64,000 nucleotides of DNA from Alkaliphilus transvaalensis ATCC 700919 (GTDB lineage Bacteria > Bacillota > Clostridia > Peptostreptococcales > Natronincolaceae), in the NCBI RefSeq assembly GCF_000621485.1, contig NZ_JHYF01000012.1, forward strand, positions 62,001 to 126,000. The letters run 5' to 3'. The position numbers and the translations under genes are program-made. Each line of letters begins with the position of its first letter. Position 1 is the first letter of the stretch. Below, one piece after another: positions 10,987 to 21,400 of this stretch. The notes below the pieces were generated by a model. That model saw only the letters and a list, made by a program, of their open reading frames with translations. It ran no database searches and had not been told where the DNA came from.

Positions 10987-11015
10987 TTGATATTGCCAAT
11001 AAAAAAGAATAAAAT
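10987..11015 (+). promoter_or_regulatory. Putative sigma-A promoter of purR
   Basis: TTGATA (10987-10992), a 17-bp spacer, and TAAAAT (11010-11015). It lies about 100 bp before purR in the 420-bp divergent intergenic region (10698-11117), which otherwise holds no gene that I can see. Confidence 0.5.
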
Positions 11016-11117
11016 GAGTATGAGAAGGAAAAGACAGATAAACAAAGAAAAGTTGTAAACTAATCAAATATGAAATTTTGTGAGATAATAATTTAAAACA
11101 TATTTCGGAGGAAGTTT

Positions 11118-11936
11118 ATGAGCAAATTAAAGCGGAACGAAAGAATAGCAGCAATGGTTAAAATACTAAGTGATCAACCGAATAAAATATTTACATTGAA
11201 CTTTTTTACAGAAAGATTTAATTCAGCAAAATCAACTATAAGTGAAGATATTGTTATTGTAAAACAAACTATGGAAAAGATGGAGTTAGGTAGGATCGAA
11301 ACCTTTTCAGGGGCTGCTGGGGGCGTTAAGTTTATTCCTAAGACCACAAAAGAACAAAACAAAGAAATATTAAATGTAATTGCTAGTAAACTAAGCGAAG
11401 GAGATCGAATTCTACCAGGTGGATTTATGTATATGACAGATGTAATTTACTCCCCACCTATTATTCATAGAATAGGAGAAGTTTTTGCTAGTCAATTTGA
11501 TTACAAGAATGTAGATTATGTCATTACAGTTGAAACTAAAGGGATTCCCCTAGCCCTAATGGTGGCAAAGGCTATGAATCTTCCGTTAGTTATTCTTAGA
11601 AGAGATAATAAGGTAACAGAAGGATCAACAGTAAGTATTAATTACGTATCTGGTTCTAGTGGGAAAATTCAAAGGATGTCCTTATCCAGAAGAGCAATAA
11701 AGCCAGGTTCGAGGGTTATTATTATCGATGACTTTATGAAGGCTGGAGGTACAGCTAAGGGAATGATGGATATGATGAAGGAATTTGATGCCCATGTAGA
11801 AGGCATAGGCGTTTTAATTGCCACAAAAGAACCAGAAAAGAAATTAATTAACGAATATACTTCCCTGTTAATTTTAGAAGAAGTGCAAGAAAATCATCAA
11901 CTTATTAACATTTATCCAAATCCTACATTAGTATAA
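11118..11936 (+). CDS. purR: Pur operon repressor PurR (Bacillus type)
   Basis: 272 residues. An N-terminal winged-helix DNA-binding domain (about residues 1-75) is fused to a phosphoribosyltransferase-fold effector domain with the PRPP motif VIIIDDFMKAGGTAKG. Family members repress purine biosynthesis genes and are relieved by PRPP. RBS GGAGGAAG precedes the ATG. The position directly upstream of spoVG, glmU and prs is the conserved Firmicute order. Confidence 0.95.
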   Translation: MSKLKRNERIAAMVKILSDQPNKIFTLNFFTERFNSAKSTISEDIVIVKQTMEKMELGRIETFSGAAGGVKFIPKTTKEQNKEILNVIASKLSEGDRILPGGFMYMTDVIYSPPIIHRIGEVFASQFDYKNVDYVITVETKGIPLALMVAKAMNLPLVILRRDNKVTEGSTVSINYVSGSSGKIQRMSLSRRAIKPGSRVIIIDDFMKAGGTAKGMMDMMKEFDAHVEGIGVLIATKEPEKKLINEYTSLLILEEVQENHQLINIYPNPTLV

Positions 11937-12006
11937 GCCTTTTTCCATCTGCAGGTTTAAAAAATGCTTCAAATACAAAAAAATTCTGAAAACTTTTCGT
12001 GATTTA

Positions 12007-12033
12007 GCAGGAAATTCAAAATTTTTGGAGAAT
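12007..12033 (+). promoter_or_regulatory. Sigma-H-type promoter of spoVG
   Basis: GCAGGAAAT (12007-12015) fits the sigma-H -35 consensus RnAGGAwWW, and GGAGAAT (12027-12033) fits RnnGAAT, with an 11-nt spacer. B. subtilis spoVG is a classical sigma-H gene, so the match in the expected place is good support. Confidence 0.7.
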
Positions 12034-12100
12034 AGTGCATTAATAAAATAGCAATTAATAGCATTTTATAGCATGACAGATGGAAGGTGGTGAAGAACAA

Positions 12101-12382
12101 ATGCAAGTGACTGATGTAAGGATTAGAAAAGTATCAACAGAAGGTAAAATGAAAGCAATTGTTTCTGTAACATTCGATGAGGAATTTGTAGTGCATGACA
12201 TTAAAATCATCGAAGGACAAAACGGCCTATTCATTGCAATGCCAAGCCGTAAAATGGGAGAAGGCGATTTTAGAGATATTGCCCATCCAATTAACTCTGT
12301 TACAAGAACAAAAATTCAGGATGCAATCTTCAGTGCGTATGAAAATATGGGGGACGAACTAGAAGAGGTAGTAGGTGAATAA
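12101..12382 (+). CDS. spoVG: Septation/sporulation regulator SpoVG
   Basis: 93 residues from the ATG at 12101, beginning [11 protein letters not shown] and containing the conserved core [20 protein letters not shown]. An in-frame ATG at 12080 would add seven residues, but the GGAGGTGGTG-like ribosome site lies just before 12101, so the shorter start is chosen. SpoVG proteins bind nucleic acids and affect septation and sporulation gene expression. The sigma-H-type promoter lies about 70 bp upstream and a terminator follows. Confidence 0.95.
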   Translation: MQVTDVRIRKVSTEGKMKAIVSVTFDEEFVVHDIKIIEGQNGLFIAMPSRKMGEGDFRDIAHPINSVTRTKIQDAIFSAYENMGDELEEVVGE

Positions 12383-12404
12383 TTGAAGAGAAAATCACAT
12401 GGGG

Positions 12405-12437
12405 GGGGACCGAAGAGGTCCTCTTTTTGTGTTTTTG
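12405..12437 (+). terminator. Rho-independent terminator after spoVG
   Basis: GGGGGACC / GGTCCTCT stem with a GAAGA loop, followed by TTTTTGTGTTTTT. Confidence 0.65.
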
Positions 12438-12519
12438 GTCATTAAGCGTTATTAATTAGTTTAATGAATAATAATGGGCCTCATCTTCTAAAACTTAAAA
12501 ATATTGTATACAAAAAGAG

Positions 12520-12548
12520 TTGATATTAAGTCTCAGTATTGTTATAAT
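12520..12548 (+). promoter_or_regulatory. Sigma-A promoter of the GGDEF gene
   Basis: TTGATA (12520-12525), exactly 17 bp, TATAAT (12543-12548). It implies a leader of about 225 nt before the ATG at 12782. Confidence 0.7.
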
Positions 12549-12586
12549 TCAATTAATCATAACATAAATTTGCAGCAATAATTTAA

Positions 12587-12662
12587 GTTCATTTTTCTTA
12601 ATACATTCGATCTTTTAGAGTTATTTCTAGAAAGAATCGAATAGAAAAATGGACTTTTTCGT
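12587..12662 (+). promoter_or_regulatory. Long hairpin in the GGDEF-gene leader
   Basis: AGTTCATTTTTCT pairs with AGAAAAATGGACT, and inside it ATTCGAT pairs with ATCGAAT. The 3' arm runs into CTTTTTCG, giving it a terminator-like look inside the leader. It is not a riboswitch class that I recognise. Confidence 0.5.
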
Positions 12663-12781
12663 ATTTGAATCCGTAGAGATTCTTAGTTGAGGGAAGCTTT
12701 CATTTTGCATTTATTAAGTTAAATGCAATTTCTTTATGGATTTAATGAAATTTCGTAGGGAGAGGAAAAGGAGCTGTATAC

Positions 12782-14686
12782 ATGTTGCAAAAGAGTTTAA
12801 CATTAAGGCTTTATGTTAACATTATTGTATTTGCTGTATTTACACCAATTATTACCATTGTTTTAATGAGGCAGGGGTTAGTTCCATCTGTAGAACATTG
12901 GACTAATAGTAGCATTCTAATATATGTTTTAGGGATATTACTGCTTGCCTTGGTACCAGTAATATATCAAAGGATAAAAGTATTAAACATCTATAAAAAA
13001 TTAAGAAATGTTGAAATTACCCTTTTAGAGGGAGAAAATTGTATTAGTTCATATAATGAAGGAAAATTAGGAGAACAAGTCTTCTACGATGAAATAGATC
13101 GCATTAATAGAGGAATTAGGGCCCTTCAGTTTGAGAATAGAATATTATATGATACGGCGCTGGCAATACATACCTCTGCTTCATTACAAGAGCTTTTAGA
13201 TGTGATTCTAGCTAGATTAACAACCCATATGAAGGCAGATTATGGGCTGATTTATTTAATAGATGGAGATGAATTAAAATTAAAGGCCCATGCCAATGTT
13301 TCAAAAGAGAGTATTTTTAAAACTAGTTTTCGAATTGGTGAAGGATTAGTTGGGTGGGCTGTCCATAAAGGGGAAGCCATACTATCTTCAAATGTGGAAA
13401 AAGACTACCGATATATCCGGTGCGTAGATCATTCACAGGGGCAAATGACAATACCAATTAAACTCTATGAAAGGGTATTAGGGGTGTTGGTCTTAGGCAG
13501 TAAAAAAGAGTCGTACTTTGACTATTCAGATGTTAAGCTAATTAATGCAATAACAGGAGAAATTGGCTTAGCAATTAATAATGGTAAATTAACAGAAAGA
13601 TTGAAAAAGGAAAGTGAATATAACTTGACCCTATTTGAATTAACCAAAAAAGTTACTTCTTCAGTTGCCTTAGAGGAAGTGGCAGATATAGGGGTAAAGG
13701 CCATCGGTGAAGCACTAAAAGCACAATCTTGTGCATTAGCTATATTTAGTGAAGAGACAAAAACATTAGATATTGTGGCTTCCTATGGTGTGGTTGACGA
13801 ACATCATGAGATATTACAGCTTAAGGGTATTGTAGAAAAATCCTTTAAAGAAAGACATCCTGTAGGGTTAGAAACCAATGAAGGCTATCTCTATTCTGTT
13901 CCCCTATTGTTTCAAAACACCTGCGTAGGAATCTTTTATATAAAATTAAATTATGTTTTAATGAAGGAAGAAATAGAATTAATCAATAGTATGATGGCTC
14001 CATTATCTAATGCGGTAGAAAATGCATTATTGTATCAGAATGCAGAAAATCTAGCTATAAAGGATGGGCTTACAAATATCTATAATCATCGTTATTTTCA
14101 AGAAGTGTTAGATGAATATATTCAAGAGGCAAAACAATATAGCACAGATCTGTCACTAGTGATGTTAGATATCGATGATTTCAAAAAATATAATGATCAC
14201 TATGGACATATAGTAGGGGATCTTCTATTAAAGAAAGTAGCAGAAGTTCTAAGGGATAACCTTCGGAAGGAGGACATAATTGCCAGGTATGGAGGAGACG
14301 AATTTACAATCATATTACCCTATACCGATATCCACCATGCAAATGAAATGATGGTAAAGATTAAAGAAATCATTGCATCTTACGATTTTGAAATAGATGA
14401 AGATGCTAAGGTCGAAGATGAAGCTGCTATAACAGAAGAAACCCTTAAAGAAAAGCAAAATGTGGTATCAAAGGGGCTTAAAAAACTCTTTTCAATGAAA
14501 GAACTACTAAATAAACCAAAGGCGTCATCAGATTCCTTTAAAATTACCATAAGTGTGGGGATCTCTTCTTTATTTAATGCAAACTATGAAAAAAGTGAAC
14601 TGATTAAAGGAGCCGACAGGGCTTCAATTGAAGCAAAAAGAAAAGGTAAGAATCAGGTAAATATTTGGGTGCCCTCAAGCCAATAA
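12782..14686 (+). CDS. Membrane diguanylate cyclase with GAF domains (GGDEF)
   Basis: 634 residues. Two N-terminal membrane segments (about residues 8-28 and 40-62) precede a short coiled region, a GAF domain (about 115-275), a second weaker GAF (about 285-420) and a GGDEF domain. The active site is RYGGDEFTIILP, with the product-inhibition I-site RKED exactly five residues upstream, so it should be an active, feedback-controlled cyclic-di-GMP synthase. Unusually, about 50 charged residues, rich in E and K, are inserted between the GGDEF motif and the ITISVGIS strand. The gene interrupts the conserved spoVG-glmU order. Confidence 0.92.
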   Translation: MLQKSLTLRLYVNIIVFAVFTPIITIVLMRQGLVPSVEHWTNSSILIYVLGILLLALVPVIYQRIKVLNIYKKLRNVEITLLEGENCISSYNEGKLGEQVFYDEIDRINRGIRALQFENRILYDTALAIHTSASLQELLDVILARLTTHMKADYGLIYLIDGDELKLKAHANVSKESIFKTSFRIGEGLVGWAVHKGEAILSSNVEKDYRYIRCVDHSQGQMTIPIKLYERVLGVLVLGSKKESYFDYSDVKLINAITGEIGLAINNGKLTERLKKESEYNLTLFELTKKVTSSVALEEVADIGVKAIGEALKAQSCALAIFSEETKTLDIVASYGVVDEHHEILQLKGIVEKSFKERHPVGLETNEGYLYSVPLLFQNTCVGIFYIKLNYVLMKEEIELINSMMAPLSNAVENALLYQNAENLAIKDGLTNIYNHRYFQEVLDEYIQEAKQYSTDLSLVMLDIDDFKKYNDHYGHIVGDLLLKKVAEVLRDNLRKEDIIARYGGDEFTIILPYTDIHHANEMMVKIKEIIASYDFEIDEDAKVEDEAAITEETLKEKQNVVSKGLKKLFSMKELLNKPKASSDSFKITISVGISSLFNANYEKSELIKGADRASIEAKRKGKNQVNIWVPSSQ

Positions 14687-14836
14687 GTAAAAGGAATTTT
14701 CAAGAAAAAAATAATATTCAATAATTAAGCAAACCCAAATAACTTTGCCGAAATGGGTTTTCTAATAGGCAAAAATATAATAAACTATTAAAGGGATATA
14801 AAATATGATAATGAAATAAAATAAAGTATGAAGTTT

Positions 14837-14843
14837 TGTCGAA
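14837..14843 (+). promoter_or_regulatory. Candidate Spo0A box upstream of glmU
   Basis: TGTCGAA, a perfect match to the 0A-box consensus TGNCGAA, within AAGTTTTGTCGAAAA, 24 bases before glmU. The same 15-mer occurs at 36971-36985. Confidence 0.45.
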
Positions 14844-14866
14844 AAAATTAAAATAGAGGTGAGAAG

Positions 14867-16237
14867 ATGAAACTGAAAGCAATTATATTGGCTGCAGGAG
14901 AAGGTAAACGGATGAAGTCCCATCTTCCAAAGGTTTTACATAAAGTTTGTGAGCAACCAATGATAGAACATGTTGTTGAAGCGGCAGAAGGGTCTAATGT
15001 TGAAGAATGTATTGTAGTTGTTGGACATGGGGCAGAGGAAGTAAAGAAGAGCCTTCCTTCTCATATTAAAACAGTTTTACAAGAAAAACAATTAGGAACA
15101 GGACATGCAGTAATGATGGCCTATGATCATATTGATGATGATTCTTTAGTGTTGGTATTAGCAGGTGACGGACCGTTAATTACCCAAGATACCTTAAATG
15201 CCCTAATGGAATATCATAAAAATGGTGGGTATAGTGCAACAGTACTAACAACTGATTTGACAAATCCCTATGGATATGGAAGAATAGTTCGTGGTGATGA
15301 TCTACAACTAGAAAAAATTGTAGAAGAAAAAGACACTACCCCTGAAGAAAAGATGATACAAGAAATTAATTCTGGCATCTATTGCTTTAGTGGAGAAGCA
15401 CTAAGAAAAGCATTACCTTTGGTGAAAAACGAAAACGCTCAAAAAGAGTATTACCTACCAGATGTTCTAACCATAATGAAGGAAGATGGAAGAGGCGTTG
15501 GCGTATATAAAACCTTAGATTATAAAGAAATTATGGCAGTAAATGATCGTGTTCAATTGGCAGAAGTTGAAGAGATTATGCGAAGTCGAATTAATCAATA
15601 CCATATGAGGGAAGGGGTTACAATTATTAATCCAAGTAATACCTACATTGGTAAAAAGGTTAAGATTGGGCAAGATACCATCATATATCCTGGTGCTACC
15701 TTAAAGGGAAATACTGTTATAGGAGAAGGAACAGTAATAGGCTCCAATACAGTTATTGATGATTCCTCTATAGGAAATAATGTCGAAATTCAAAGTTCAA
15801 CGCTTATTGAAAGTAAGGTAGATGATTTTACAACCGTTGGGCCCTATGCCTATTTAAGACCTAACAGCGTGGTAGGAAAACACTGTAAAATAGGAGATTT
15901 TGTTGAATTAAAGAATGCCCAGATGGGTGACTACTCAAAAGCCTCCCATTTAGCTTATATAGGAGATGCAGAAGTAGGTAAGCATGTCAACATTGGGTGT
16001 GGAGTCGTGTTTGTAAACTATGATGGCGTTAATAAGCATAAGACCATCGTAGAAGACCACGCCTTTGTAGGGAGCAATGCAAACTTAATAGCGCCAGTTG
16101 TCGTTCGAAAGAATGGATATGTGGCCAGTGGTTCAACCATTACAAAAGAAGTTCCAGAAAAGGCATTGGCAGTTGCTAGAGCAAAGCAAGTTAATAAAGA
16201 AGAATGGGTTGCCCGTAAAGGGTTACTTAAAGAATAA
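14867..16237 (+). CDS. glmU: Bifunctional GlcN-1-P acetyltransferase / GlcNAc-1-P uridylyltransferase
   Basis: 456 residues, standard length. The N-terminal pyrophosphorylase domain starts with LAAGEGKRMKSHLPKVLH, and LAGDGPLI is the metal/nucleotide site. The C-terminal half is a left-handed beta-helix of hexapeptide repeats with YLRPNSVVG and the acetyltransferase-site region HLAYIGDAEVG and FVNYDGVNKHKT. It makes UDP-GlcNAc for the wall. It is followed 58 bp later by prs, as in other Firmicutes. Confidence 0.97.
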   Translation: MKLKAIILAAGEGKRMKSHLPKVLHKVCEQPMIEHVVEAAEGSNVEECIVVVGHGAEEVKKSLPSHIKTVLQEKQLGTGHAVMMAYDHIDDDSLVLVLAGDGPLITQDTLNALMEYHKNGGYSATVLTTDLTNPYGYGRIVRGDDLQLEKIVEEKDTTPEEKMIQEINSGIYCFSGEALRKALPLVKNENAQKEYYLPDVLTIMKEDGRGVGVYKTLDYKEIMAVNDRVQLAEVEEIMRSRINQYHMREGVTIINPSNTYIGKKVKIGQDTIIYPGATLKGNTVIGEGTVIGSNTVIDDSSIGNNVEIQSSTLIESKVDDFTTVGPYAYLRPNSVVGKHCKIGDFVELKNAQMGDYSKASHLAYIGDAEVGKHVNIGCGVVFVNYDGVNKHKTIVEDHAFVGSNANLIAPVVVRKNGYVASGSTITKEVPEKALAVARAKQVNKEEWVARKGLLKE

Positions 16238-16295
16238 AATTATTTAAGAATAAAACCAATGACGAAGTGTCAAGCATAAACAAGGAGGATAATTA

Positions 16296-17243
16296 ATGAA
16301 TACCAGTGGAAGTGAAATAAAAATCTTTTCAGGTAATGCTAATAAAGCCCTAGCGGCTGAAATTGCAAAATCAATAGGGGTGCCTTTAGGTAACTCAGAA
16401 GTAACAACCTTTAGTGATGGAGAAATCGCAGTTAATATCAATGAAACCGTTAGAGGTACAGACGTTTTCGTTGTTCAACCAACTTGTCCTCCAGTGAATG
16501 ATCACCTAATGGAATTATTAATATTAATTGATGCCTTCAAGAGAGCGTCTGCAGGAAGAATTACAGCAGTACTTCCTTACTATGGATATGCTAGACAAGA
16601 TCGTAAAGCAAAGGCAAGAGATCCAATTACAGCTAAGTTAGTAGCAGATCTATTAACAACAGCAGGAGCAGATAGAATCTTAACAATGGACCTACATGCA
16701 GCACAGATTCAAGGATACTTCAATATCCCGGTGGATCATTTATTAGGAGTACCAATTTTAGCCCAATACTTCCTGCAAAAAAATATTCAAGATTTAGTTG
16801 TTGTATCACCTGACCTTGGAAGTGTAACAAGAGCAAGAAACTTTGCTAACCACTTAGATGCGCCCATCGCTATTATTGACAAAAGAAGACCAAAGGCAAA
16901 TGTTTCAGAAATTATGAACATAATTGGTGAAGTAGAAGGTAAAAACGTTATCTTAATAGATGACATGATCGATACAGCGGGAACGATTGCCCAAGCAGCT
17001 AATGCCCTTAAAGAATTTGGAGCTAAAGAGGTTTATGCATGCTGTACCCATCCAGTATTGTCTGGACCAGCAGTAGAAAGAATACAAAATTCTGCAATTA
17101 AAGAATTAATTATCACAAATACAATTCCATTACCAGAAGAGAAGCAAATAGATAAGATTCAAACAATGTCAGTAGCACCAGTATTTGGAGAAGCGATATT
17201 AAGAATCTACAAAAATATTTCAGTAAGTAAAATATTTGACTAA
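16296..17243 (+). CDS. prs: Ribose-phosphate pyrophosphokinase
   Basis: 315 residues. The catalytic flexible-loop and ATP region is [33 protein letters not shown] follows, and the PRPP-binding motif is [13 protein letters not shown]. It makes PRPP from ribose-5-phosphate and ATP; PRPP is also the PurR effector, so the two neighbours are functionally linked. RBS AAGGAGGA precedes the ATG. Confidence 0.97.
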   Translation: MNTSGSEIKIFSGNANKALAAEIAKSIGVPLGNSEVTTFSDGEIAVNINETVRGTDVFVVQPTCPPVNDHLMELLILIDAFKRASAGRITAVLPYYGYARQDRKAKARDPITAKLVADLLTTAGADRILTMDLHAAQIQGYFNIPVDHLLGVPILAQYFLQKNIQDLVVVSPDLGSVTRARNFANHLDAPIAIIDKRRPKANVSEIMNIIGEVEGKNVILIDDMIDTAGTIAQAANALKEFGAKEVYACCTHPVLSGPAVERIQNSAIKELIITNTIPLPEEKQIDKIQTMSVAPVFGEAILRIYKNISVSKIFD

Positions 17244-17283
17244 AATAAAGAATCCTATTTTAAACCCTTTGATTCGAAACAGA

Positions 17284-17327
17284 AACACTAAAGTACCTAT
17301 ACATCCTTGTATAGGTGCTGGTGTTTT
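17284..17327 (+). terminator. Terminator-like hairpin between prs and pth
   Basis: Perfect 8-bp stem ACCTATAC / GTATAGGT with outer AACAC / GGTGTT pairing and a TTTTT tail. Confidence 0.6.
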
Positions 17328-17422
17328 TCAGGTTTTGAAAAAAATAAGGGTTTTTCAGCAATTTTTAATAGTAAAATCAATTTTAAACGATGCTGTTTTT
17401 AACGATAGACGAGGTGAAGAAG

Positions 17423-17980
17423 ATGTACGTAGTTGTTGGCTTAGGAAATCCCGGAAAAAAGTACGATGGTACTAGACATAATGTGGGTTTCCATGCAATT
17501 GATTTATTAGCAGAGAGACATGACATAAAAGTTAATAAATTAAAACATAAGGCCCTAATAGGAGAAGGCAGAATAGGTAATGAGAAGGTTATTTTAGTAA
17601 AACCTCAAACTTTTATGAACCTAAGTGGCCAATCTCTAATGGAAATTATTCAATTTTATAAGGTTGAACCCCAGCAGATTGTGATTCTATATGATGATAT
17701 TGATGTAAAGGTAGGCTCTTTAAGAATAAGAGAGAAGGGAAGTTCGGGGAGCCATAATGGTATGAAAAACATTATTTACCTCACCCAAAAAGATACCTTT
17801 CCGAGAGTAAGAATTGGGGTTGGAAAGCCAACGGTTGGAGATTTAGCCGATTATGTTTTGGGAAGATTCCCCCAAGAGGAAATCCCTCTAATTAAGCAAG
17901 CTATTGAGAATACTGTATTAGCTGTAGAGACCATCATTGAAAGGAATATCCAAGACGCCATGAATAAGTACAATGGATAA
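17423..17980 (+). CDS. pth: Peptidyl-tRNA hydrolase
   Basis: 185 residues from the ATG at 17423, which follows GAGGTGAAG and gives the usual N-terminus [23 protein letters not shown]; an upstream in-frame start at 17390 would add eleven unconserved residues. His in TRHNVGF and Asp in LYDDIDV are the conserved active-site residues. It recycles peptidyl-tRNAs. It heads the pth - membrane protein - mfd block. Confidence 0.95.
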   Translation: MYVVVGLGNPGKKYDGTRHNVGFHAIDLLAERHDIKVNKLKHKALIGEGRIGNEKVILVKPQTFMNLSGQSLMEIIQFYKVEPQQIVILYDDIDVKVGSLRIREKGSSGSHNGMKNIIYLTQKDTFPRVRIGVGKPTVGDLADYVLGRFPQEEIPLIKQAIENTVLAVETIIERNIQDAMNKYNG

Positions 17981-18013
17981 GGAGAATTATATAGAGAAAA
18001 AAGGAGTACTTAA

Positions 18014-18397
18014 ATGTTCATATTCTCTGGTATAATTGCCGCAATTTTTGCTTATTTATGTAATAAGTTGATATTAAAGAGGTTTGGAGGTATTAGCTTA
18101 GTGGCTTTTGTTCCCTTTATAGAGGAATTTTCTAAAACCTTTGCTGCCATAGCTTTACTCCAAACAAATTTAGTTGCAACCCATTTTGTTTTTGGTTGCA
18201 TAGAAGGAATCTATGACATGGTTACTTCTTCAAAAAAGATTGGCAACCTCGCAGCTATAGCTAGTGTCGCTAGTCATAGTTTATTTGGCTTTGTAACATA
18301 TTTTTCCTATGCTAAAACAAATTCCATCATAATAGGAATACTAATAGCATGGTTATGTCATAGTACTTGGAACTGGTATATTACAAAGTATTTATAG
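18014..18397 (+). CDS. Small PrsW/CPBP-like intramembrane protease candidate
   Basis: 127 residues, almost entirely hydrophobic, about four membrane helices. Polar islands fit the PrsW/CPBP-type glutamic membrane protease pattern: FIEEFSKT (paired Glu), CIEGIYDM, SHSLFG and CHSTWNW. It occupies the place where fin lies in Bacillus (between pth and mfd). Family assignment is by motif reading only; it could be a non-catalytic membrane protein. RBS AAAGGAG precedes the ATG. Confidence 0.55.
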   Translation: MFIFSGIIAAIFAYLCNKLILKRFGGISLVAFVPFIEEFSKTFAAIALLQTNLVATHFVFGCIEGIYDMVTSSKKIGNLAAIASVASHSLFGFVTYFSYAKTNSIIIGILIAWLCHSTWNWYITKYL

Positions 18398-18497
18398 TAA
18401 GAAATTAAAGGAATTTTAATAGATGAAACAGCTCGGGTTAATTATCCGGGCTAAAGATGTTACTAATAATGTTTAATGCCATAAAGGTGGTGAAAAA

Positions 18498-21400
18498 ATG
18501 AAGAATTTACTACTAGCTCCATTAAAAAATTCTATCCAGTATAATCAGGTAATTGGAGCAATTAAATCGAAGAAAACGCCAGTGTTCCTGCATGGGCTAA
18601 ATGATTCTCAAAAATCAAATATGGCCTTTGCTATTCAACAGAGCTTAGAAAAACCAATATGTATACTTACCTATAGTGAAATGGAAGCTAGGGAAATATA
18701 TCAGGACTTAAAGTTCTATATGGAGGAGGTTCTTTATTTTCCAACAAAGGATATTGTCTTTTACGATCTACAATCAGTAGGAGAAGAAATGGAAAATGAA
18801 AGAATTAAGACCATAGAAAGACTACTAGAGGGAGGAAATTATATAACAGTTGCATCGATTGAAGCCCTGTTATTGAAGATGACACCTCCTAAAGTTTATC
18901 AGAAGTTTCAACTAAAGCTCAAAGTAGGGGATACCCTAGATATAAATAGTTTACTAGAAACCTTCATTGTTCAGGGCTACACAAGAGTAGATCGAGTAGA
19001 GGCTAGGGGGGAATTTAGTCAAAGGGGAGGAATTATTGATTTATTTCCATCTTCAGAAGAAGCTCCCTATCGTATAGAATTCTTTGATGATGAGATAGAC
19101 TCGATAAGAAGATTTGAAGTAGACACCCAGAAGTCCATCGATAAAGTGATAGAAGTACAGATTAACCCAGTAACAGAGAATATTATAGACTCCACAAGAG
19201 TTAGCCTTGGAATTGAAAAGATCAGTCAGGAACTAAAGAAAAACCTTGATAAGCTCCACGGTGAAGAAAGAGAACGCTTACAAGAAAAAATGGGTGAGGT
19301 TTTAGAGAAGTTTCAACAATATAACTATTTCAAAGGATCAGAAGCTTATTTACCCTATATCTATGAAGAGGCTTCAACATTACTTGACTACCTCAGCCCC
19401 CAAACCCTTTTTATTATTGATGAGCCTAGAAGGATAAAAGAAAAGGCGGAGGGTTATGCAGAAGAATTTAAAGAGAGCTTTAAAACCCTATTAGAAAGAG
19501 GAGAAGTGCTTCCTACCCAGGGAAAACGTTTAATTCCCTATGATGGAATTCTCAAAAAGCTCCATACTTATGCCACTGTAGTTTTAAACCTTTTGCCAAA
19601 ATACACACCAGATTTTTCGCCTAGGGAAACTGTCAGTTTTACATCTCGAAGTGTACAATCATTTAATGGTAAGGTAGATCTATTGGTAGAAGAGCTAAAG
19701 GGACTCCAGTACAAAGGCTATAAAGTCGTTTTGGTACCAGGAACAAAGGAAAGGGCCCTTAGACTTTTAGAACTAATGAGGGAAAGGGGCATTAAGACCC
19801 ACTTTATTGTAGATATGAAGGAAGAACTTGTTTCAGGGCAAGTTGCCATCCTTCAAGGAAGTGTCCATAGAGGTTTTGAGTACGTGGATATGAAGTATAT
19901 GATGATTACCGATAATGAAATATACGGAGTCCATAAAAAGAAGAAGCAAAAGACAAAGCGTAAAGATGCAACACCTATAAAATCCTTTATCGAATTAAAA
20001 GAAGGGGACTACATTGTTCATGAGGGACATGGAATAGGAAAGTATATTGGAATAGAAGAATTAAGGGTAGACGGTATTAAAAAGGACTATTTAAAAATAC
20101 GATATTCTGGTGAGGACAATCTTTATGTTCCTACAGACCAGATGGATCTAATACAAAAATACATTGGTAATGATGAAAAACAACCGAAACTTAATAAACT
20201 TGGGGGAACCGAGTGGACTAAAACAAAGGCAAAGGTTAAAAAGGCCATTGAAGATATGGCAGAAGACCTCCTAAAGTTATATGCCGAAAGGGAGAAAAGT
20301 AAGGGCCACAGTTTTCCTAAAGATACAGAGTGGCAAAAACAGTTTGAAGATCTTTTCCCCTATGAAGAGACCCCAGATCAGCTTAGATGTATTGAAGAAG
20401 TAAAGGGAGATATGGAGCAAGAAAGACCTATGGACCGCCTTCTTTGTGGTGATGTTGGTTACGGAAAGACAGAGGTGGCAATCCGTGCTGCCTTTAAGTC
20501 GGTAATGGACAATAAACAGGTAGCAGTATTGGTACCAACAACCATACTTGCCCAACAACATTTTAATACTTTTAGTCAACGCTTTTCTGGCTTCCCAATA
20601 AAAATTGAAATGCTGAGCCGTTTTAAAAGTGCAGCACAACAAAAAAAGATTATTGAGGATGCAAGAACAGGCAATGTTGATGTATTAATTGGTACCCATA
20701 GAATACTGTCGAAGGACATTACTTTTAAAGACTTAGGGCTTTTAGTTATTGACGAAGAGCAACGATTTGGAGTAAAGCACAAGGAAAGTCTAAAACAGTT
20801 GAAAAAGTCAATAGATGTTTTAACCCTTACAGCTACACCAATTCCAAGAACCCTTCACATGTCGATGATTGGTGTTCGTGACATGAGTGTAATCGAAGAT
20901 CCGCCAGAGGAAAGGTTTCCTGTACAAACCTATGTATTAGGCTATAATGAAGCAGTATTAGCCGATGCCATTTCTCGGGAAATATCAAGGGGTGGACAAA
21001 TTTATTATGTCTATAATCGAGTACAGGGAATCCACCAAATGGCAACGAAGTTGGCAGAAATAGCTCCAGAAGCAAGAATAGGCGTCGGTCATGGTCAAAT
21101 GAGCGAAAGGGAGTTAGAAAACTTAATGTTAGCCTATTATGAAGGAGAATATGACATATTAGTATGTACCACCATTATAGAAACTGGGCTAGATATTCCT
21201 AATGTAAATACCATTATTATTCATGATGCTGATAAATTGGGCTTATCCCAGTTATATCAGCTGAGGGGAAGGGTAGGTCGTTCAAACCGACAGGCCTATG
21301 CCTATTTAATGTATGAGAAGAATAAGTCCCTAACAGAGGTTGCAGAAAAACGACTAAAGGCGATTAAAGAGTTTACAGAGTTTGGCTCAGGCTTTAAAAT

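Noticed and set aside
17236-17475. 79-codon ORF overlapping prs and pth
   Set aside because: It runs through a terminator hairpin into pth in another frame, with no family resemblance and no ribosome site.
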